A stretch of DNA of 15,051 nt from Tethybacter castelli (lineage in GTDB: Bacteria; Pseudomonadota; Gammaproteobacteria; Tethybacterales; Tethybacteraceae). The position numbers were made by a program, and so were the translations under genes. The notes beneath the pieces were generated by a model. The model ran no database searches and was not told the origin of the DNA. It saw nothing but the letters and a program-made list of their open reading frames with translations. Where the stretch lies: positions 1 to 15,051 of the forward strand of contig JAZHEJ010000050.1 in NCBI GenBank assembly GCA_036679665.1, read 5' to 3'. Shown here piece by piece: positions 5,931 through 12,200 of this stretch; position 1 is the first letter of the stretch; each line of letters begins with the position of its first letter.

Positions 5931-6513
5931 ACTTACTCCACGGATGCGTCAGCAATTAAAGCAGTTCATTACTCAGTATCACCACTTATTTGATGGAGGC
6001 CGTTGCTCAGGATGGGAACTGGAAGAATTAATAGTGAAAGCTATCAAAGCTGATACTCAAGCTCAACATCATGTTCTTTGGAAAGAAGGAGGACATGACG
6101 ACAAAGCAGATATAGTTATACACACGTCAGATGTTGACTATAAGGTACAGGTAAAATCCGGACAATTTGATAAGAAAAATATCGTTTTGTCAGGCCATAG
6201 ATTAGGACGCTTCAAAGGCGACTTAAAAGCGATATCAGATTATTTAAACAGTAGCGAAGCTAATATCATATCGGTACCATATTATAAAAAAGAAGATAGT
6301 GGGGGCCGTAAGCACGTATATAAGCTTTGTTATGTTGACGTCAAGAATTTGCATGGTTTGATTGACGATAACTGGAAGAAGAAAAAAACCGTGTATGAGC
6401 AGGTGAATGAGGCTGGTGTTGTTTTTTCTTTATATCCTTCAATGAGCTGGCAGATATGGTGGCGAATTCCTATCACGGCTATCGAAGTCACCGATATAGG
6501 TGAGATAGGTTAA
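5923..6513 (+). CDS. Putative type II restriction endonuclease (PD-(D/E)xK-like)
   Basis: I infer the cognate restriction enzyme of the preceding methyltransferase from position and motif; I do not recognise the subfamily. Of 196 residues, a helix GWELEELIVKAI (30-41) supplies the acidic residue often found before the core. GGHDDKADIVI follows with D63 at the start of a strand, then YKVQVKSGQ with Q76-V77-K78. That gives D-x12-Q-x-K, a known variant of the PD-(D/E)xK nuclease core with Gln in place of Glu. The rest (YYKKEDSGGRKHVYKLCYVD, Trp-rich C-terminus with SWQIWW) would hold DNA recognition. The ATG at 5923 overlaps the methyltransferase stop, whereas a TTG at 5902 would give a longer overlap. 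Putting methylase before nuclease in a coupled pair is common in type II systems. Confidence 0.72.
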   Translation: MYKLTPRMRQQLKQFITQYHHLFDGGRCSGWELEELIVKAIKADTQAQHHVLWKEGGHDDKADIVIHTSDVDYKVQVKSGQFDKKNIVLSGHRLGRFKGDLKAISDYLNSSEANIISVPYYKKEDSGGRKHVYKLCYVDVKNLHGLIDDNWKKKKTVYEQVNEAGVVFSLYPSMSWQIWWRIPITAIEVTDIGEIG

Positions 6514-6825
6514 CGTTTTTTACTGTCCTTATCTCATATTTTTGACTCATTTATTCATGTTTATTGTGAATAAAAAAGTGAATTAAAGTTATGCTTCAGT
6601 AGATGAATGTCATGCGATTTACAGACAATATTGCCGTACAGAGTTGAATTCGTATTTGGTCAGAAAAAATGAAATTACTTTTAGGCTTTCAGTTGAAAGA
6701 TTATTTTGTAAGCTCGAGCATGTATGAAGCATCTATTAATAAAAGCAAGTCACTTTTTATATAGAATGGATTTAGAATGCAAAAAATGCCATATTATGAT
6801 TTGTCGTTAGGCGCAGAATAGCTAT
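6514..6825. other. AT-rich intergenic stretch without a supported gene, right end of the acquired block
   Basis: No reading frame here looks like a gene. It contains an 8-bp inverted repeat, TTTATTCA (6550-6557) and TGAATAAA (6567-6574), followed by an A run, which could be a weak terminator read from the minus strand. Composition stays AT-rich until just before gpmA, so the right boundary of the acquired block probably lies near 6800. I see no terminal inverted repeats, integrase or tRNA gene. Confidence 0.6.
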
Positions 6826-7500
6826 ATGAACACGCTAATACTGCTACGTCACGGCCAAAGCGAGTGGAATAAGGAAAATCGTTTTACCGGTTGGGTGGAT
6901 GTTGATGTTTCCGCCGCGGGGCTGGCTCAGGCCAAACAAGCCGGCACGATTATCCGCGAGCGCAAATTTGATTTCGATATCGTATTTACGTCATACTTGA
7001 AACGCGCGATCCGCACCTTGTGGATGGTGCTGGAGGAAACCGATCGGATGTGGATGCCGATCAACACCGACTGGCGTCTCAATGAGCGTCATTATGGCAA
7101 GCTCCAAGGTAAGAACAAAGACGAAACCCGCGAACAGTTCGGCGCCGAACAGGTACAGATATGGCGCCGCAGCTACGCCACGCCACCCCCACCGCTGGAA
7201 GAACCGGCGCCGCAAACCGATCGCCGCTATGCCGATGTAAATATTCCCGCTGGCGAAAGTTTAAAGGATACGCTTGAGCGCGTCATGCCGTGTTGGCAAC
7301 AACGTCTGAAGCCTAAACTTGTCGCCGGATGCAACATGTTGATAAGCGCGCATGGTAATTCACTGCGCGCCTTGGCAAAGCATCTTGACGGCATGGACGA
7401 CGACGAAATTATGAAGTTCGAAATTCCAACCGGCGTACCGCTGGTGTATCAGTTGGACGCCAAGCTAGGCGTTGTATCGCGTGAATTTTGCGAAAGTTAG
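6826..7500 (+). CDS. gpmA: 2,3-bisphosphoglycerate-dependent phosphoglycerate mutase
   Basis: It interconverts 3- and 2-phosphoglycerate in glycolysis and gluconeogenesis through a phosphohistidine intermediate. The start reads LILLRHGQSEWN with R8 and the phosphorylated H9. TSYLKRA holds R60, NERHYG gives catalytic E87, GESLKDT follows at 143-149, and the second histidine H176 is in SAHGNSLRAL. All catalytic residues are present. The length of 224 residues is slightly below the usual 228-250; the segment usually reading Y-x-x-L-P before the ESLKDT motif is altered (RYADVNIPAGESLKDT). The ATG fits the family start exactly, but there is no usable Shine-Dalgarno sequence: a TAGG lies 15 bases upstream, too far. 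It is the first gene of normal composition right of the restriction-modification block, and an SDR gene follows after 44 bases. Confidence 0.95.
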   Translation: MNTLILLRHGQSEWNKENRFTGWVDVDVSAAGLAQAKQAGTIIRERKFDFDIVFTSYLKRAIRTLWMVLEETDRMWMPINTDWRLNERHYGKLQGKNKDETREQFGAEQVQIWRRSYATPPPPLEEPAPQTDRRYADVNIPAGESLKDTLERVMPCWQQRLKPKLVAGCNMLISAHGNSLRALAKHLDGMDDDEIMKFEIPTGVPLVYQLDAKLGVVSREFCES

Positions 7501-7544
7501 CGACATCAAACGTGGGTTGGGTGTGATCGGCGTTTAGTTATTTT

Positions 7545-8297
7545 GTGTCCGACCTATTAGGCAAGACCGCGCTGATCACCGGCGCAAGCGGCAATATCGG
7601 TTCAGCGATCGCTACCGCGTTCGCGTCGCAGGGAGCTAATTTAATCCTGCATGGCAAAAGTAACAGTGATGCTTTGGATGAGCTAAAAACTTTGCTGGAG
7701 CTAGATGGCGCCAACGTGCAAATCAAGGTTGGAGCAATCGATAGCGTGGCGACGGCGACACATCTTGTGGAACTCGCCAAGGAGCATTACGACGGGCTTG
7801 ATTTTCTGATTAACAACGCCGGCAGTTTTCCGATCTGCGAGCTTGCCGCCATGGATGAAAAGAAATGGCGGGAAGTGATTGACGGTAATCTGACCACCGC
7901 CGCGATGTTGATTAGCGCCGCGTCAACCCGCATGCGCTCCGGGGGCGCCATTGTTAATATCGCATCTATCGAAGCTCACAGCGTACTGCCCGGCCACGCT
8001 CATTATGCCGCTTCCAAAGCGGGTATGATCGCATTGACGCGCAACGCCGCATATGAGCTTGGGCCCCGGGATATCACGGTCAACGCGGTAAGTCCGGGGT
8101 TGATCGATCGGCCCGGTCTTGCCGAGCAATGGCCGCAGGGATACGAAGGGTGGATTGCCAAGGTGCCGCTGGGCAAAGTCGGCGCGACGGCGGATATCGC
8201 TGCGACATGCGAATTTTTTTGCTCGGTTAACGCCCGGTTCATAACCGGTAGCAATCTGATTATCGACGGCGGCATGCAGGCCGCCACATTTATTTAA
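7545..8297 (+). CDS. Short-chain dehydrogenase/reductase, FabG-like
   Basis: This is a cytoplasmic NAD(P)H-dependent oxidoreductase of the classical SDR family; the substrate is unknown. Seen: the cofactor motif TGASGNIG (residues 12-19), NNAG (90-93), catalytic N115, S141, Y154 and K158 in the Y-x3-K arrangement, NAVSPGLI (180-187), and the C-terminal DGG (241-243). The length of 250 residues is typical. It is FabG-like by signature but lies outside a fatty-acid cluster and has no acpP or fabD nearby, so 3-oxoacyl-ACP reductase activity is not assured. The start is GTG at 7545, which lies before the SDLLGKTALITGAS segment as expected; no Shine-Dalgarno sequence is visible. The cupin gene begins 3 bases after its stop, so the two form an operon and may act in one pathway. 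Confidence 0.88.
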   Translation: MSDLLGKTALITGASGNIGSAIATAFASQGANLILHGKSNSDALDELKTLLELDGANVQIKVGAIDSVATATHLVELAKEHYDGLDFLINNAGSFPICELAAMDEKKWREVIDGNLTTAAMLISAASTRMRSGGAIVNIASIEAHSVLPGHAHYAASKAGMIALTRNAAYELGPRDITVNAVSPGLIDRPGLAEQWPQGYEGWIAKVPLGKVGATADIAATCEFFCSVNARFITGSNLIIDGGMQAATFI

Positions 8298-8300
8298 ACG

Positions 8301-8669
8301 GTGGTCGGTAGCGAGTTTTACACCGATGAGCGTTGCTGGATAACCGAGCTGTGGGGCAACGCCGACGACGTTAGCGTGTCGCTGGCGCGTTGCCGGGTTG
8401 AAGCGGGTGTTACCACTCAGTTACACAGCCTGACGGTATTTGAACGATACCTTATCGAACAAGGAGAAGGTGTAATGCAAGTGGGTGCCGTAACGCGCCG
8501 GGTCAAGCCGGGCGACAGCGTCACCATACCGGTTGGTACCGCCCAGCGTATCGCCAATGTCGGCACTGGCGATCTGGTTTTTTTGGTATTGTGTACACCG
8601 CGCTTCGTGCCGGAATGCTATCGCAATCTAGAGCAGGATAACCTGCCTCCACCGTTAGTTGAATCATAA
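8301..8669 (+). CDS. Small cupin-fold protein
   Basis: This is a single-domain cupin of 122 residues; function unknown. Cupin motif 1 is seen as G36-x5-H42-x5-E48-x6-G, but the second histidine of the usual H-x-H is Leu44. Motif 2 reads PGDSVTIPVGTAQRIANVG (70-88), with Gln82 where the metal-binding His normally stands. Two of four usual metal ligands are therefore absent, so it is more likely a binding or sugar/ketoacid-isomerase-like variant, or non-metal. I recall relatives with a very similar QRIANxGxxDLVFLxxCTPRF ending, so this looks like the normal state of a subfamily rather than decay. The GTG start 3 bases after the SDR stop fits coupled translation. Confidence 0.78.
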   Translation: MVGSEFYTDERCWITELWGNADDVSVSLARCRVEAGVTTQLHSLTVFERYLIEQGEGVMQVGAVTRRVKPGDSVTIPVGTAQRIANVGTGDLVFLVLCTPRFVPECYRNLEQDNLPPPLVES

Positions 8670-8765
8670 ATGATGCGTGAAATTATGGGTCGCGCGGATT
8701 TATCAATTAGCCACTGCTTGGCGGTTTCGTTCGATGAATATGGTAGCGTTATCGCCAAAGATTAA
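8670..8765 (+). CDS. Possible 31-residue small ORF directly after the cupin gene
   Basis: ATG follows the cupin stop with no gap (TAA-ATG) and opens a 31-codon frame with three methionines near its start and no recognisable motif. Composition is like the genes before it, not like the AT-rich spacer after it. It could be a small coupled gene, a remnant of a longer protein, or chance. Confidence 0.2.
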   Translation: MMREIMGRADLSISHCLAVSFDEYGSVIAKD

Positions 8766-9011
8766 AATGCGGCCCCATAGTAACTTCTGTGATGTTGTTT
8801 GACGATATGAAGTTTCCATGTTCAAAATTATTTTTTTGTGCAATCGAAATGTTGAGCGCTAGCAACCGGATTGATAAAAAGATAAAGACGAATTTGGTTG
8901 GATATTTATGGCGACGATAAATTATTCGCTTATAATCTAAAGCAACTTGCGTCGCTGCAAAGGCGTTTGGAGCTTTGGTTATCAAAATATAGCTAAGTAT
9001 TTTGGTGAACT

Positions 9012-9036
9012 TCAAAAAACTTGGGTGGTTTTTTGA
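9012..9036. terminator. A/T hairpin, possible terminator
   Basis: A 9-bp perfect stem of mostly A-T pairs surrounds the loop ttgggtg. The U-rich 3' arm could serve as a weak terminator for the gpmA-SDR-cupin direction, and its A-rich 5' arm gives the same on the other strand. There is no GC-rich core, so confidence is low. Confidence 0.3.
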
Positions 9037-9192
9037 TATGCTTTTTATTTATCCAAGGTAGCTTTGTGATTTTTCAGCGACTGTGTCCGTTATGTAGTCT
9101 GTGGGAAGCAATATGTCAAGATTTTTTGCATTAAAGTAGTATAAATATTGTTGTTTTAAAATATAATGATAGTTTATTTGTGAAAGAGAGAT

Positions 9193-9204
9193 CCCCCCCC
9201 CCCC
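9193..9204. repeat. Homopolymeric tract of 12 C
   Basis: Twelve consecutive C lie in otherwise AT-rich sequence, 34 bases upstream of the ATG of the giant FN3 gene and 25 bases after a TATAAT. Such tracts slip during replication and control phase-variable surface proteins in several host-associated bacteria. Here an in-frame TGA at 9224-9226 separates the tract from the coding sequence, so length changes would act on transcription or leader structure, not on reading frame. Confidence 0.9.
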
Positions 9205-9238
9205 TGCGAAACCTAGCCGTAACTGATCGTTAACGTTT

Positions 9239-12200
9239 ATGCGTGGTTTCATTTCTACAAATAAAATTATCCTTTGGTTTATTTTGTTCATTGCGGGTAC
9301 AGCTTATATGCTACCTGCCAAGGCGCAACAAATAACAGGTGTATCTGTTTTCAATTATCCCGGTCACCTTATAGGGATTTCGTGGGACTCGGTATCAGAT
9401 GCCAATGAATATTCGGCTACCGTTATCCGGACGAATACAGGTCAACAGTTGTTTACCGTTACAGCACAGGCTACTGATGTTGGCGAAAGAGTTCGTCTGG
9501 CCGATTTCAATATTGATCAGATTGATTCGCAACAAGTGTTGAGCTCAGATCCACACCTGTTTCTTGGACCTATCGAATATGGTGTTGAATATACGGTACG
9601 GCTTGCGGCAACTAGATTAGACGGAACCGTCAGTGGTAGGGTCGAGTTCGAGGCAACTCCCCGTCTCTGGCCAGGCCCTCCCACCGCGCTAAGCGCCGTA
9701 GTTAACGACGCTGAAAATCGGATAGAGTTTTCTTGGGAGCCGCCGACGGAACTTCGCGGGTCTGTGTTAACCGGTTATGACGTTCAATTCAGACCTACCG
9801 ACCGCAATGTTAGCGCTCCGGGCAACACATGCCATCACGGACTCGGCCTCAATACACTGACTTGCCAAGTTGTTAATGCGCGACCTGGGAGAAAGTATAC
9901 TTTCACCGTGTGGCCGAACGCTACTATCTACGGACGCCCCACCGGTGGAGATGGTGCTAGCACTGAAGTATTATTTCTGGCTCGCCCGTCTCCCCCATTG
10001 TTAACCGCCGCGGTCGGAACCGGGGGACGGGTTGAGTTGAGCTGGAGTGAGCCGTCTGTAGAAATTAACCTAAGCAGAAGCGGCTATCGGGTATCGGTCA
10101 CGACTTCGGACGGCAGTCCTGTGGATCTGGGGAGCTCTTGCGTTGCGGTACTTACCGATTCCACCGCTGTGGGTTGTACTCTAAGTGGTTTGTCCGGTCC
10201 GGAAATCTATACCATTGCGCTTGCGGCAGTATACGACACTGGCGACGGCGAGCAGTCCGTCGTCAGTGCGGAAATACTAAGTCGTCCTGAAACTCCGACG
10301 TCAGTCTTGGTGGAGCCCAGGCATCAGAGTATCACGGCGAGATGGGACGCGGCGTTGTTGGTGGAAGAATACGTCATTACGGCGACGCCGGTACCCAGCG
10401 GCAGCCCGGTTATGGCCACGGTAGCTGCGCCTGCGCTCCACGGGACTGTTACGGGTTTGACTAACGGGACTGAGTATACGATCGAGGTGGTGGCACGCAA
10501 CTCCGCAGGAGATAGCGATCCGTCACCATCGTTGCCGGCCACACCGTTAACATTAGCGCAACGAGGTATATTTGGTTTTAATTTATATCCAGATTCTCAT
10601 GCGCTTGTAGTGACATATTCATTAGCGGACATACAAGATCTAGATAGATATCGGATATTGCTTGACGGCAATGTGGTAGCTTTATTTTCTTGCGGAGAAA
10701 GTTACCGCATGGAAAGAGAACCTTTTTGCACAATAACCGATTTTACGGCGACTCCCGGAGCGGATGTGGTATGTACTGCTGGGCAACTTAGAAGATTCTT
10801 CATATTTCCGATCAATTGTAGGATAAGCGGATTGGTTGCCGATCAAGAATACATGGTGGCTGTGGAAGCGATTACTATTAACGGAGAATTAATTACCACC
10901 TCACACGTAACGGGTACTCCAACTATAGCTTTCGGGTCAGTAGGGAGCCGCTTTGGAGATCTGATAGTGACGGCACCGAGTAATTTCGAGGTTGCGGACA
11001 CCGAGCGGATGGGGGCGGTTGCGTTGAGTTGGGAGCCGCCGTTCGCATCGGACCGGCTGACCTTGGCTGGGTATCGGGTGATGGTCGACGGAGGGGAGGC
11101 GACGGCAGGTTGTCAGAATCTTGATGTTGCAGCTAACAGTTGCACACTTATCGTGCCTGCAACCGGGCTCCATGAGTTTACGGTTGCGGCGATATATGAC
11201 CCACAAGGTGTCGGGATGGAGGCGACCGTCTCACAATTTATCATGGGAAGTGATGTGGCGGCGGAACTCCCAGCCGCTCCTGTGCTTGATCCACTAGAGC
11301 CTGGTGCCGGAGAGTTGACTGCGAGATGGTCTACGGTTCGGAATGCCATAAGATATAGAGTAACTACAAATCGACTTGATGGTCAATTAGAATCTCCGCG
11401 CATAAACTTTGTGGATGCACCAAGTACTAGTGTGAATATCACGGGACTAGCTCCAAGCGTTGAATACGAAGTTGTGGTTGTGGCTATCAACGAAGCTGGT
11501 ACAGGACCCGAATCAAACACGCAAACGACTACAACGACGTCGCCAATTCCCGCGCCAACGGATTTTACCGCGGTTCCAGGTGCGATGTTCGGCGAAATTG
11601 ATTTAAGCTGGATACAACCAAGCACGGATATTGAAGTACGAACGTTCCGGATCAGCGTCGGTGGCGTGCCTATTGACACGGGTTCCTGTGCTAATCCGAC
11701 TCCCGCTTCTCCTGGTAGAGTAATTAGTTGCACGCTGGTGGGCATAAACTCGACGGAAGACCAAGTTATATCGGTCCAGGTCGGTAGCTCGGCCCTTCTC
11801 AGTGATCCTATAGTTTTTGGTATTCTTAGTTTTGCAACTTCGAAGGCAAATTTGCAACCTAGCGCCCCGCGTAATTTCGCCGTGGTAAGTGGCCTAGCCG
11901 AGGCAACACTGAGTTGGGAGGCTGAGCAGACGCAATTGTTCGCGATCAGCGGATACGAAGTTGTGTTGGTACCGGCTGTACCTGATAGCGGTTGTGACAA
12001 CTTGGTCGGCGCGGGCGTTACCGGTTGTACTTTACTGGGGCTAGATAGTGACCAGACGTATACTGTGAGCGTCAGAGCAATTGGGGTGGTAACAAACAGC
12101 GATACTGCTGTGGTGACAGGGGTGCGGAGCTTGGCAAGACCGTCCGCGCCGGATTTAATGGCCATAGCCAGCGAAACGGTACCCGGGCGGATAGATTTGA

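Larger units (their letters stand above)
8766..9238. other. AT-rich spacer before the giant FN3 gene
   Basis: No gene is supported. It holds a perfect 9-bp inverted repeat, TCAAAAAAC (9012-9020) and GTTTTTTGA (9028-9036) with a 7-base loop, which may be a terminator or a structured element. TATAAT occurs at 8931-8936 and at 9162-9167; neither has a good -35. The second is the more plausible -10 for the gene at 9239. A run of 12 C (9193-9204) lies in the presumed leader. Confidence 0.6.

Noticed and set aside
4058..6814. TTAGGCGC present at 4058-4065 and 6807-6814 as possible direct repeats flanking the acquired block
   Set aside because: Eight bases is too short to exceed chance, and the left copy lies beyond the ABC remnant, not at the composition boundary.
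9180..9233. GTG at 9180 reading through the poly-C as an N-terminal extension whose frame could be switched on
   Set aside because: The frame reaches a stop at 9231, and a one-base change would lead into the main frame upstream of its TGA at 9224, so no tract length can join it to the FN3 gene.
11383..12165. 260-codon open frame on the minus strand
   Set aside because: It lies wholly antisense to the FN3 gene and shows low-complexity Ser/Thr/Val-rich sequence typical of the opposite strand of such repeats; no motif or start signal supports it.
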